The position numbers and the translations under genes are program-made. From Rhodobacterales bacterium LSUCC0031 (GTDB lineage Bacteria; Pseudomonadota; Alphaproteobacteria; Rhodobacterales; Rhodobacteraceae), in the NCBI GenBank assembly GCA_015689735.1, contig WVSP01000003.1:248001-312000 (forward strand): a stretch of 64,000 nt of DNA, given 5' to 3'. Under the pieces are notes generated by a model. That model was given only the letters and a program-made list of their open reading frames with translations. It had not been told where the DNA came from and did not search any database. Of this stretch, positions 41,740-49,518 are shown piece by piece (within the stretch, counting starts at the first letter, position 1; every line of letters starts with the position of its first letter).

Positions 41740-42045
41740 TCAATCCAGATCGGTCCAAGGCCAGGGCTTGACCGGCGAGGCGGCGGATTGGTAGCGCGCG
41801 GCCTTGGCCATCCAGATGCCGAGATCGGTGCCGAAATCGGCAAGGCGCTTGTTCCGCTCGCCGGTATTGACCAGCATGATCACGAATTGCACCACGGTGA
41901 TCGCGGTCAGAACGGTCTGGGCAAGGCTCAGCATCAGCCAGATCAGCACCATGTAAAGCAGGCGCTGGCCCATCCCGTCCTTGGTTGTATCGGGCTGTTC
42001 GCCGTTCAGGCGGCCTTCGATCTTGTCGTCGTCATTGCGGTCCAT
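41740..42045 (-). CDS. DUF4389 membrane protein
   Basis: 101 aa, starting MDRNDDDKIEGRLN. An acidic N-terminus is followed by a hydrophobic region (about residues 31-58) and the family-typical TGERNKRLADFGTDLG, with a C-terminal PWPWTDLD. Two short or one long membrane segment. Function unknown. It begins 2 bases after the oxidoreductase stop. Confidence 0.82.
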   Translation of the reverse strand: MDRNDDDKIEGRLNGEQPDTTKDGMGQRLLYMVLIWLMLSLAQTVLTAITVVQFVIMLVNTGERNKRLADFGTDLGIWMAKAARYQSAASPVKPWPWTDLD

Positions 42046-42047
42046 AC

Positions 42048-43025
42048 TCAACCTCTTGTCTCGTCCAGCTTTGCGAAGACCGCGTCGATGACGGCCTGCG
42101 TGCCGCGCGCGGCCTCCAGAGGATAGGGGAAAGCGGCCCCGTCGAGAAGGGTTGCGGCAAAGGCCTCGACCTGAAGGGCGTATTGCCGCGCATCGGGGAA
42201 AGAGATGATGCGCGTTGGCTGGCCATCGGTGGCGAGGATCAAATCGGCTTGGCCGTATTGGCCGGGGTTAAAGGGGGCCGTGACCGTCAGCCGGGCGCGG
42301 CTACCCGCGAAGACCATGGATTGATAGCGGGTGGTGCGCATCGAGACATGAAAGGAAAAGCGGATCGCGTCCGCGCGCGCCGCGACCCAAACCGAGGTAT
42401 CGACACCGTTTTCCATGATCGCATCGGCCCAGAGAATGTCGGGCTCACACCCTGTGGCGAAGCGGAAGGCGCCGATGGGATAGACCCCCACATCGCGCAA
42501 GGCACCGCCGGCCAGATCGGCGGACAAACGGATATTGCCGGGATCGGCAAGCCCATAGGTAAAGGCGCCAGTGACGCTATGGAGCTCGCCCAAGCTGCCA
42601 TCGGCGATCAGCTCGCGCACTGTGTGCCATTGCGGATGATGGGCGGGCATCCATCCTTCGGCGATGAGTTGGCCGGTGGCGTCGCGCGCGGCAATCAGAC
42701 GGTCGAAATCATCTGCGTGCAGGGCGATGGGCTTTTCGCACAAGACCGCCTTGCCCGCGTGGGCGGCGCGGATCGACCAATCGACATGGAGCGCGTTGGG
42801 CAACGGGATATAGACGGCGTCGATCGCGGGATCGGCCAACAGCGCTTCATAGCTGTCATGCACCCGCAGACCCGGCGCGATGGCGGCAAAGGGGGCGGCG
42901 CGGGCAGGGTCGCGGGTGGCCAAGGCCAAAAGGCGCGCGCGTTGCGCTTCGTTCAAGGCGGGGGCCATGGTTTTGCGCGCAAATCCCGCCGCCCCCAAGA
43001 TGCCCCACCGAATGTGATCTGTCAT
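42048..43025 (-). CDS. Gfo/Idh/MocA-family oxidoreductase
   Basis: 325 aa, starting MTDHIRWGILGAAGFARKT, with an N-terminal Rossmann fold (GILGAAG) and the family EKP motif (VLCEKPIALHADD) near residue 95. The C-terminal alpha/beta domain has GGALRDVGVYPIG. NAD(P)-dependent sugar or related-substrate dehydrogenase; substrate not determined. Confidence 0.88.
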   Translation of the reverse strand: MTDHIRWGILGAAGFARKTMAPALNEAQRARLLALATRDPARAAPFAAIAPGLRVHDSYEALLADPAIDAVYIPLPNALHVDWSIRAAHAGKAVLCEKPIALHADDFDRLIAARDATGQLIAEGWMPAHHPQWHTVRELIADGSLGELHSVTGAFTYGLADPGNIRLSADLAGGALRDVGVYPIGAFRFATGCEPDILWADAIMENGVDTSVWVAARADAIRFSFHVSMRTTRYQSMVFAGSRARLTVTAPFNPGQYGQADLILATDGQPTRIISFPDARQYALQVEAFAATLLDGAAFPYPLEAARGTQAVIDAVFAKLDETRG

Positions 43026-43150
43026 CGCACGCACCCCTTTTGCCCTGCCGCGATCTTGGTAACGAGCAAGCAGGGCGCAGGGCAAGGCGGAAGCGAAAAC
43101 GGCACAGGCTTTGCGACCTATGCCGTCGGGATTTGCCATGCCGCACCCGT

Positions 43151-44047
43151 TCAGGCGTCAGCCAGCATACCCTGTTCTTGGGCCAATTCGCGCATGCGCT
43201 TTTGCAGCTTTTCGAAAGCGCGCACCTCGATCTGGCGGATGCGTTCGCGGCTGACCTCGTAGATGGCCGACAAATCCTCGAGCGTGACAGGATCGTCGCG
43301 CAAGCGGCGTTGGGACAGGATATCGCGTTCGCGTTCGTTGAGCACCGCCATCGCCTGTGTCATCAGGGCCATGCGGCTTTCATATTCCTCGCGCTCGGCA
43401 TAATCGCCCGCCTGATCGGCATCGGTATCTTCCAACCAATCTTGCCACTGGCTTGTCCCATCCTCGTCCGCGCCGATCGTGGCGTTGAGCGAGGCGTCGC
43501 CCCCCGACAGGCGGCGGTTCATCGAGACGACCTCATCCTCGGTCACGCCGAGGTCGTGGGCGATGCGCGCGACATTGTCGGGGTGAAGATCCCCCTCCTC
43601 GAGCGCGCCGATGCGGGCCTTGGCCTTGCGCAGGTTGAAGAACAGCTTTTTCTGCGCGCTGGTGGTGCCGAGTTTCACCATCGACCACGACCGCAGGACA
43701 TATTCCTGGATCGCGGCGCGGATCCACCACATCGCGTAGGTGGCAAGGCGAAAGCCCTTTTCAGGATCGAATTTCTTGACCGCCTGCATCAGGCCGACAT
43801 TCGCCTCCGAGATCACTTCGGCCTGCGGGAGGCCGTAACCGCGATAGCCCATGGCGATTTTCGCCGCGAGGCGCAGATGCGAGGTGACAAGCTTGTGGGC
43901 CGCTGCGCGATCTTGATCTTCGACCCAGCGCTTGGCGAGCATGTATTCCTCTTCGGGTTCCAGCATCGGAAAGCGCCGAATCTCTTGCAGGTAGCGGTTG
44001 AGGCCCTGTTCCGGCGAAGGCGCCGGCAAATTGCTGTAACTGGTCAT
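43151..44047 (-). CDS. rpoH: Heat-shock sigma factor RpoH
   Basis: 298 aa sigma-32. Region 2 has FDPEKGFRLATYAMWWIRAAIQE, followed by the RpoH-specific box QKKLFFNLR. Region 4 is VSRERIRQIEVRAFEKLQKRM. It directs RNA polymerase to heat-shock promoters. Rhodobacterales often have two rpoH copies, and this could be either paralogue. It has a TTGACA-type promoter upstream (44079-44108). Confidence 0.94.
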   Translation of the reverse strand: MTSYSNLPAPSPEQGLNRYLQEIRRFPMLEPEEEYMLAKRWVEDQDRAAAHKLVTSHLRLAAKIAMGYRGYGLPQAEVISEANVGLMQAVKKFDPEKGFRLATYAMWWIRAAIQEYVLRSWSMVKLGTTSAQKKLFFNLRKAKARIGALEEGDLHPDNVARIAHDLGVTEDEVVSMNRRLSGGDASLNATIGADEDGTSQWQDWLEDTDADQAGDYAEREEYESRMALMTQAMAVLNERERDILSQRRLRDDPVTLEDLSAIYEVSRERIRQIEVRAFEKLQKRMRELAQEQGMLADA

Positions 44048-44078
44048 CGATCAAGCCCCCTATCAGGTTGCATCGGGG

Positions 44079-44108
44079 TTTATGTAAAAACGGTTAACTT
44101 TCTGTCAA
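44079..44108 (-). promoter_or_regulatory. Predicted rpoH promoter
   Basis: On the minus strand a perfect TTGACA (44103-44108), an 18-base spacer and CATAAA (44079-44084) lie about 32 bases upstream of the rpoH start. Confidence 0.6.
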
Positions 44109-44202
44109 GAGGTACAAGTGAACCGAAGCGTTCAGAATGTGAGCATTGCGTGGATGAACAGCAAGTCGCAATCTCGTGATCAGTCTTGCGAAAACGCACA
44201 GA

Positions 44203-45234
44203 TCATGCCGTGACGGCGCGCAATTCTTCCAAAACTGCGGCCATATCGGCCGGCAGATCGGCGGAAAAGTGCATGCTCTCGCCGGTGACGGGGTGCAAAA
44301 AGCCAAGTTTGGCAGCGTGCAATGCCTGTCGCGGGAAGGTGTTGATCCGCGCAGCCAAGCTTTCGCCCAAGGCCTTTTCCGATACCCGCCTGCGCCCGCC
44401 ATAGACCGGATCGCCGATCAGCGCGTGGCCCACATGGGTCATATGCACCCGGATCTGGTGGGTGCGCCCGGTTTCCAGGCGGCAGGCAACCCGGGCCACG
44501 GGGCCAAGCACCTCATCGACGCGAACACGGGTGACGGCGTGACGCCCCCCTTGGAACAGCACGGCCTGACGCTGGCGGTCGGTCTTGTGGCGGGCGAGCT
44601 GGGTGGTGATCTTGAGGATGCCGCCCGCCTCGAAGTTCACGCCGCGCACACCGCCCAACCGAGGATCGCCAGGATCGGGTGCGCCATGACACAGCGCGAT
44701 ATATTCGCGTTCGATCGAATGATCGGCGAATTGCGCGGCAAGACCATGATGGGCGCGGTCCGATTTGGCTACCACCAATAGGCCCGATGTGTCCTTGTCG
44801 ATGCGATGCACGATGCCGGGGCGCCTCTCGCCGCCGATGCCCGACAAGTTGCCGCCGAAATGGTGCAACAGCGCATTGACCAGCGTGCCATCGGGGGTGC
44901 CGGGGGCGGGATGGACGACCATGCCCGCGGGCTTGTCGATGACGATCAGATCATCATCCTCGTAGATTACGGCCAGCGCGATGGCTTGCGGTGTCGTGGC
45001 GACATCGGCGGCGTCTTCGATGGTGATGGCGACATGGTCGCCCTCGGCCAGCTTCGCGCGCAGATCGGTGACCACCGTGCCATTGACCGAAACGGCCCCC
45101 TCGGCGATCAGGCGGGCCAACCGTGACCGGCTGAGCGCTTCGGCCTCTGGCATGGCCTCGCCCAGTGCCTTATCAAGGCGGTTGGCCGGGTCCGGGCCGA
45201 TCAGGACCGTGACGATACGAGGGGTCGAGCCCAT
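44203..45234 (-). CDS. rluD: RluA-family pseudouridine synthase (RluD-like)
   Basis: 343 aa, N-terminal S4-like domain (SRSRLARLIAEGAVSVNGT) followed by the catalytic domain with HRIDKDTSGLLVVAK (catalytic Asp) and LETGRTHQIRVHM. It modifies uridines of 23S rRNA helix 69. The start is ATG 45234 with GGAGGC upstream. The start codon overlaps head-to-head with that of DUF6476 (ATG 45233 on the other strand). Confidence 0.92.
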   Translation of the reverse strand: MGSTPRIVTVLIGPDPANRLDKALGEAMPEAEALSRSRLARLIAEGAVSVNGTVVTDLRAKLAEGDHVAITIEDAADVATTPQAIALAVIYEDDDLIVIDKPAGMVVHPAPGTPDGTLVNALLHHFGGNLSGIGGERRPGIVHRIDKDTSGLLVVAKSDRAHHGLAAQFADHSIEREYIALCHGAPDPGDPRLGGVRGVNFEAGGILKITTQLARHKTDRQRQAVLFQGGRHAVTRVRVDEVLGPVARVACRLETGRTHQIRVHMTHVGHALIGDPVYGGRRRVSEKALGESLAARINTFPRQALHAAKLGFLHPVTGESMHFSADLPADMAAVLEELRAVTA

Positions 45235-45550
45235 GACATTGCCTCCGGACGGAGATGAGAACGGCGCGCTGCCCGCCAATCTGCGCTTTCTCAAGACGCT
45301 GGTGACAGTGCTGACCGCGGTGATGATCTTGGGCGTCTTAACCATCGTGGCGCTGCTTGTCATCCGGCTGAACGCCGATCCGGCCCCCATGCTGGTCGCG
45401 CCGGGCGATTACGCCTTGCCGCCGGGTGTCGGGATTGTCGGTTTCAGCGTGATCGACGGGCAAAGCGTGATCATCGGCGATGACCGCATGATCCGCGTCT
45501 TTGACGCGGCCAGCCGTGCCCTGGTGCAGGAACTCCGCATCGGGGAGTGA
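45233..45550 (+). CDS. DUF6476 small membrane protein
   Basis: 105 aa, starting MTLPPDGDENGALPAN. A single hydrophobic helix (about residues 23-45, LVTVLTAVMILGVLTIVALLV) precedes a periplasmic/cytosolic domain with GFSVIDGQSVIIGDDRMI. From memory a Rhodobacterales-typical small family. Its ATG shares bases with the rluD ATG on the opposite strand; GAGGGG in the rluD coding region may be its RBS. Confidence 0.75.
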   Translation: MTLPPDGDENGALPANLRFLKTLVTVLTAVMILGVLTIVALLVIRLNADPAPMLVAPGDYALPPGVGIVGFSVIDGQSVIIGDDRMIRVFDAASRALVQELRIGE

Positions 45551-45567
45551 GAGGGTGGGAATGGTGG

Positions 45568-45644
45568 TGGTACCAGCGCCCCGGCTCGAACGGGGGACCT
45601 CCTGATCCACAATCAGGCGCTCTAACCAACTGAGCTACGCCGGC
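45568..45644 (-). tRNA. tRNA-His (anticodon GUG), without encoded G-1
   Basis: 77 nt including encoded CCA. Acceptor GCCGGCG pairs with CGCUGGU through two G-U pairs. The D arm contains GUUGGUUAGA, the anticodon loop is UUGUGGA and the T arm is CCCCG-UUCGAGC-CGGGG. The base before G1 is U (plus-strand A at 45645), not G, and the discriminator is A73. This is the alphaproteobacterial variant that lost the otherwise universal encoded G-1. Confidence 0.95.
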
Positions 45645-45653
45645 ACGAGGGGT

Positions 45654-45682
45654 CGGATAGCCAATGCCCCGCGCGATTGCAA
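45654..45682 (-). promoter_or_regulatory. Predicted tRNA-His promoter
   Basis: On the minus strand TTGCAA (45677-45682), a 17-base spacer and TATCCG (45654-45659) lie 10 bases upstream of the tRNA 5' end. The -10 resembles the rpmB TATCCC. Confidence 0.6.
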
Positions 45683-45759
45683 GGGGCTTTGGCCAGTTGA
45701 TCGCTTGCGTCGGCCGCGCGGGAGAGCTACCTCCGCCACAGGCTTTGGAGGGATGGGCG

Positions 45760-45957
45760 ATGGGCATCAACAAGGAAAGCGAGATCGCGGCCAATTTGCA
45801 GATCGGACCAACCACGCTTGGCATGGTGCGCATCTATGTCGAGGGTGAGGGCATCGACCTGCCCTTGGATTTCGACCCCGAGGAAGCCGAGGACATTGCC
45901 GAGGAATTGCGCGCCGCTGCTGCCCTTGCCCGCAAGATGGGCAAGCAAAAGCGCTAG
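45760..45957 (+). CDS. DUF6324-like small protein
   Basis: 65 aa, starting MGINKESEIAANLQIGPTT with a GGAGGG RBS. A beta-strand segment (MVRIYVEGEGIDLPLDF) precedes an acidic/basic helix (DIAEELRAAAALARKMGKQKR). From memory it resembles DUF6324 of Rhodobacterales; no function known. It converges with mmcB, overlapping its stop by 4 bases. Confidence 0.7.
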   Translation: MGINKESEIAANLQIGPTTLGMVRIYVEGEGIDLPLDFDPEEAEDIAEELRAAAALARKMGKQKR

Positions 45958-46418
45958 AACAGCGCCAAACCTGCGCCGGGATCGCGCAGCGCTTGTAGGC
46001 GCAGCGCCGCATGGCGGGCAAAACGCTGTGTCACCGCACGCCTGCGCGCCGGGGCAAGCCTCGTTTCGGGGCCGAAGCGCAAAATCTCGGCATCATAGGC
46101 ATCGGCGATGATCAGACCGGTGTCATCAGGCAAAAGATCGGTTGGAAAATCGGCATCGACCGCCCAGAAATAGCGATCGCCCCATTCTAGATAGCCGCCC
46201 CATTTCCCGTCCGAGGTGAAATCGGCGCGGCTCGATTTGCACTCGATCACCCACAACTCCCCCTTGGGGCCAAGTGCCATCACATCGAGCCGTTTGCCGC
46301 GCTCGGGCGGGAATTCCACCAATGTCACGAAGTCATGACCGCGCAGATGACGGCAAACGCCGCGTGCCAAAAGCTGTCCGGGGGCGAGTGGCTGGGTGGC
46401 GGCGATCTCATGCGACAT
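45954..46418 (-). CDS. mmcB: MmcB-family DNA repair protein
   Basis: 154 aa. The nuclease-like core pattern RLDVMALGPKGELWVIECKSSRADF is that of PF06319/MmcB, a PD-(D/E)XK-type fold. In Caulobacter MmcB is an SOS-induced mutagenesis accessory acting with DnaE2/ImuB. A LexA box of alphaproteobacterial type lies 14 bases upstream, supporting SOS control. The start is ATG 46418. Confidence 0.88.
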   Translation of the reverse strand: MSHEIAATQPLAPGQLLARGVCRHLRGHDFVTLVEFPPERGKRLDVMALGPKGELWVIECKSSRADFTSDGKWGGYLEWGDRYFWAVDADFPTDLLPDDTGLIIADAYDAEILRFGPETRLAPARRRAVTQRFARHAALRLQALRDPGAGLALF

Positions 46419-46431
46419 GGCGACAAGACTG

Positions 46432-46446
46432 GAACGTTGCACGAAC
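46432..46446 (-). promoter_or_regulatory. LexA box of mmcB (GTTC-N7-GTTC type)
   Basis: GAAC-GTTGCAC-GAAC on the plus strand is a perfect GTTC-N7-GTTC when read on the coding strand of mmcB. This is the known alphaproteobacterial LexA site. It starts 14 bases from the mmcB ATG and would overlap its promoter. Confidence 0.85.
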
Positions 46447-46467
46447 AAAAGCAAGGGTGCGGCCCAC

Positions 46468-46496
46468 TTGCCAGCGGATCGGGCTGCGCCTATGTG
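46468..46496 (+). promoter_or_regulatory. Predicted sigma-70 promoter of the 6S-like RNA
   Basis: TTGCCA (46468-46473), a 17-base spacer and TATGTG (46491-46496) fall directly before the structured RNA. The start should be near 46502. Confidence 0.65.
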
Positions 46497-46498
46497 AG

Positions 46499-46665
46499 GT
46501 GTGGCGGATCTGCTCTTCGCGTGTCTGTGGCAAAATTCCGGTGGCCTTAAGCATTTCCGAGGGGGCTGGCTCTGGCTGGATCCTGGTCCGGTTACCTGGC
46601 GCCCACCTGTTCAAACAGGTCCTCGGGAATTCACGCCTCCACGGTTGCTGCGGTCCCCGCCACAT
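46499..46665 (+). ncRNA. ssrS: 6S RNA-like gene (ssrS candidate)
   Basis: About 165 nt of non-coding sequence with its own promoter. The ends pair: GUGUGGCGG (46499-46507) with CCGCCACAU (46657-46665), a 9-bp closing stem. A terminal arm is closed by UUCCGAGG with CCUCGGGAA, and the 3' side holds the small hairpin ACCUG-UUCAAA-CAGGU. These parts match the 6S layout of a closing stem, a central bubble with a 3'-side hairpin and a long terminal arm. A GC-rich hairpin follows. Identification is by structure and length; SRP RNA was excluded because its GGAAGGAAGCAGCC loop is missing. Confidence 0.6.
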
Positions 46666-46669
46666 CAAG

Positions 46670-46698
46670 ACGCCGCCCCCCGGGGCGGCGTTCGTGTT
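46670..46698 (+). terminator. Terminator hairpin after the 6S-like RNA
   Basis: ACGCCGCCCC-CC-GGGGCGGCGT is a perfect 10-bp stem (46670-46691) followed by a weak T-rich tail TTCGTGTT. It may also serve the convergent membrane protein gene. Confidence 0.6.
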
Positions 46699-46712
46699 CC
46701 GGCGATCAGTGA

Positions 46713-47009
46713 TTACCGATGGTCGTCGCTGCGCAGCCGGATCGGGATCGGCTGGCGATGCCCGCCTTGATCGTCGTCATCATCATCATCGTCACCCAGC
46801 GACATGATCTGGTAGCCGATCTGCACCGCACCGAAGGTGATGGTGAAAAACACCACGAGCATGACGATAGCGATCGGGCCATCGGCGGTATGCGTGACCA
46901 AGTGCCAAAGCCCCGCCACATCGAAGGCCAAGAGCATCGCGACGAAGACCAGCGCCAAGACGAACCCGATCACTGCATGGCGCAGGATGAAGGCGATGTG
47001 ATCGGGCAT
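46713..47009 (-). CDS. Small membrane protein with an Asp run
   Basis: 98 aa, starting MPDHIAFILRHAVIGF with a GGGGGTGC RBS. Two hydrophobic segments (about residues 12-32 and 45-66) precede a cytoplasmic or periplasmic tail with a run of eight Asp and a basic C-terminus. No family recognised. The Asp run is encoded by alternating GAT/GAC codons, so it may be length-variable. It lies opposite the 6S-like RNA. Confidence 0.7.
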   Translation of the reverse strand: MPDHIAFILRHAVIGFVLALVFVAMLLAFDVAGLWHLVTHTADGPIAIVMLVVFFTITFGAVQIGYQIMSLGDDDDDDDDQGGHRQPIPIRLRSDDHR

Positions 47010-47119
47010 GATGCACCCCCCGTGCGTTGCGGCGATATCAACCAAGGTAGCCCTGGCCGATGCAGACGCAAGGGGGCTGCTGCGATGCCGCAGTGTGGCG
47101 GCGATTGTTTGCCCGAATT

Positions 47120-48040
47120 TTAGGCAGCACCAAGTGCAAGCCAGCCGACATAGCCCGCGTAAATGGCCAAAAAGAACAGCCCTATGCCGCGCCCGATGCC
47201 ACCCAAGGCGAGCGCCACCAGCAAAAGCGCGGCCGTCGCCGCCACCAGCGCAAGATCGACGATGGACAGATCGCTTGGCACAGGGATTGGCACGATCACC
47301 GCCGTCAGCCCGAGAATCGCCAGAATGTTGAACACGTTCGAGCCAAGGATATTGCCCAAGGCCAGCCCCGCCTCGCCGCGTCGTGCGGCGATGACGCTTG
47401 TCGCAAGCTCGGGCAGCGATGTGCCGACGGCGACGATGGTCAGCCCGATCAGTGTCTCGCTCACCCCAAGGCCCCGCGCGATGCCCGTGGCCCCCTCGAC
47501 CAACAACCACGCCCCCGCGATCAGCGTGCCAAGCCCACCCAAGAGAAACGCACTTATCATGGCCGCCCCCATATCGGGGATCTCCGGCACAGGCTCCTTC
47601 GCCGCGTCACGGCGCAGGGCGCGCCAGAGATAGATCGCAAGACCGCCCAGCAAGATCGCCCCTTCGACCCGGGCAATGCTGGTGCCGATCAGGATCACCG
47701 CCAGCCCCATCACGGTTGCCACGATCAGCCATAGCCGATCCTCGGCATCGGCGGCATCGGCGGGGATTGCCGCGATCACGGCGGCCAGACCCAAGATCAG
47801 TGCGATATTGGCGATGTTCGAGCCCAAGACATTGCCGATGGCGATCCCCGGCGCACCAGCCAATGCCGCCGAAAGCGAGGTCAGCATCTCGGGCATGGAG
47901 GTACCGAACCCCAAGACCACCGCGCCGACCACCGCCATGGGCAGGCGCATCCGCGTGGCAAAGGCCACCGCCCCGCGTACAAGCCCCTCACCCCCACCTA
48001 AGAGCAGGGCAAGCCCTGCCACTATCATCAAGATGTCCAT
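47120..48040 (-). CDS. K+-independent Na+/Ca2+ exchanger-like protein (YrbG family)
   Basis: 306 aa. Two copies of the alpha-repeat motif are visible: GFGTSMPEMLTSLSAALAG with GNVLGSNIANI, and AVGTSLPELATSVIAARRG with GNILGSNVFNI. About ten membrane segments. It exchanges Ca2+ (or another cation) for Na+/H+. The start at MDILMIVAGLALLLGG was chosen because longer extensions are low-complexity. Confidence 0.9.
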   Translation of the reverse strand: MDILMIVAGLALLLGGGEGLVRGAVAFATRMRLPMAVVGAVVLGFGTSMPEMLTSLSAALAGAPGIAIGNVLGSNIANIALILGLAAVIAAIPADAADAEDRLWLIVATVMGLAVILIGTSIARVEGAILLGGLAIYLWRALRRDAAKEPVPEIPDMGAAMISAFLLGGLGTLIAGAWLLVEGATGIARGLGVSETLIGLTIVAVGTSLPELATSVIAARRGEAGLALGNILGSNVFNILAILGLTAVIVPIPVPSDLSIVDLALVAATAALLLVALALGGIGRGIGLFFLAIYAGYVGWLALGAA

Positions 48041-48274
48041 CTCGTTCCACCGCGTCGCAGGCGCACGCCCCTTATTTGCGCTACATGGCGACGTCCCCCG
48101 ACCTTGTGTAGTCCCGTCGGTCAAGACGGCGCAAAATTCCCCGATCGCCTTCCGCAAAGCACCAACTGCAACCTGGGTTTATTGCGCAATCGCTGCGTCG
48201 GGCGCAGACACCAAGCCGCAATGCCCCCAGACCAGCCGCGCCGCCAAGTCGATACGAACAGGAGAATGACCGCC

Positions 48275-49021
48275 ATGTTGACCAAGGACCATCTCGTTGC
48301 CAGTGGCACCACATTGTTCCGTTGGCGCAGCTTCGCGCTGACCGCCTTTTTCCCAGCCATGACCATCGCCATCCTGCAAGGCGAATGGGTGGAGCTGACC
48401 TTTGGCGACTTGGCCGGCCGCCTGACAGAAGCAGCGGCATTGGCGCTCATTATGCTCGGGCTTGGCCTCCGCATCGCTACGGTCGGCCATGTGCCTGCCC
48501 GCACATCGGGGCGCAACACGCGCGGTCAGGTCGCCGATACGTTGAACACGACCGGGCCATATTCGGTCGTGCGCAACCCGCTTTATCTGGGCAACGCGCT
48601 CGCCTATCTGGGGGCTGCTTTGTACACCCAATCCCTGCTTTTGCCGGTGCTCCTTGCGTTGGTGCTGATGCTCTATTTCGAGCGGATCATCGCGGCCGAG
48701 GAAGCATTCCTCATCACGCAATTCGGGCCGCGTTATACGGCGTGGGCCGCAGACACTCCGGGCTTTTTTCCCAAGCTTCGCCTTTGGCGCCGCCCCGCCT
48801 TGCCCTTTTCATGGCGCAGCGTCATTGCACGCGAACACCCGACATGGGCGGGTGCGGTCGTTTTGCTCTATGTGATCCAGATGGCCACAAGCTATGTCGA
48901 GGGTGCATCGCTGTCCGCCCAAACCGGCTGGCATATCGCGCTTGCCTGCGCGGTGACCGGGCAGATCGTGCTGATGCAGGTCAAGCGGTACACAGCGCTC
49001 TTGCGCGTTGCTGGCCGCTAA
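48275..49021 (+). CDS. Isoprenylcysteine/PEMT-type membrane methyltransferase family protein
   Basis: 248 aa, membrane protein. The family motif GPYSVVRNPLYLGNALAYLG and the later AEEAFLITQFGPRYTAWAADTPGFFP identify the ICMT/PEMT-like group of SAM-dependent lipid or isoprenoid methyltransferases. The substrate is unknown. ATG 48275 follows GGAG by 10 bases; ATG 48266 is possible. Its stop overlaps that of nusB (opposite strand) by 4 bases. Confidence 0.78.
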   Translation: MLTKDHLVASGTTLFRWRSFALTAFFPAMTIAILQGEWVELTFGDLAGRLTEAAALALIMLGLGLRIATVGHVPARTSGRNTRGQVADTLNTTGPYSVVRNPLYLGNALAYLGAALYTQSLLLPVLLALVLMLYFERIIAAEEAFLITQFGPRYTAWAADTPGFFPKLRLWRRPALPFSWRSVIAREHPTWAGAVVLLYVIQMATSYVEGASLSAQTGWHIALACAVTGQIVLMQVKRYTALLRVAGR

Positions 49022-49518
49022 AACGCCCCGGGCTTGGCCTCGCGCGCCATGAAATCCAGCACGGCATTGACGAATTTCGGCTCTTTGCCGTCGGGAAAGA
49101 AGGCGTGCGCCAGATCGACATATTCGCTGATCACGACCTTGGGTGGCGCCGCGCCCTCGACCAGCTCGGCCCCCGCCGCCCGAAACAGCGCCCGGAGCGT
49201 CGGGTCGATGCGCGCAATCGGCCACTTCGCAACCAGCGCGCGGTCGGTCATCTGGTCGATCTTGGCCTGAAAGCTGACCGCGTCTTCGAGTGTCTTGCGA
49301 AAGAAGTCAGGATCGCCCTCCGCCATTTCCTCGCCATCATAGACGGCACCGAAACGATGGGTCTCGAATTCGCGGCGCACCGCCTGCACGGTCTGGCCCG
49401 ACACCTCCATCTGGAACAGCGCCTGCACCGCGAACAGGCGGGTCGCCGCGCGCATCTGGCGACGCTCCTCGCGGCTTGGCGTCTTGGGCTGCGGTCTGGG
49501 GGTGTCGTCGTCGATCAT
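49018..49518 (-). CDS. nusB: Transcription antitermination protein NusB
   Basis: 166 aa, all-helical NusB fold with ATRLFAVQALFQMEVSG, DPTLRALFRAAGAEL and the C-terminal KFVNAVLDFMARE. It binds NusE/S10 and BoxA in antitermination of rRNA operons. It overlaps the ribH stop region by 4 bases, as the last gene of the riboflavin operon. Confidence 0.93.
   Translation of the reverse strand: MIDDDTPRPQPKTPSREERRQMRAATRLFAVQALFQMEVSGQTVQAVRREFETHRFGAVYDGEEMAEGDPDFFRKTLEDAVSFQAKIDQMTDRALVAKWPIARIDPTLRALFRAAGAELVEGAAPPKVVISEYVDLAHAFFPDGKEPKFVNAVLDFMAREAKPGAF

Noticed and set aside
46499-46665. SRP (4.5S) RNA or RNase P RNA identity for the ncRNA
   Set aside because: The conserved SRP loop is missing, and the length is too short for RNase P RNA.
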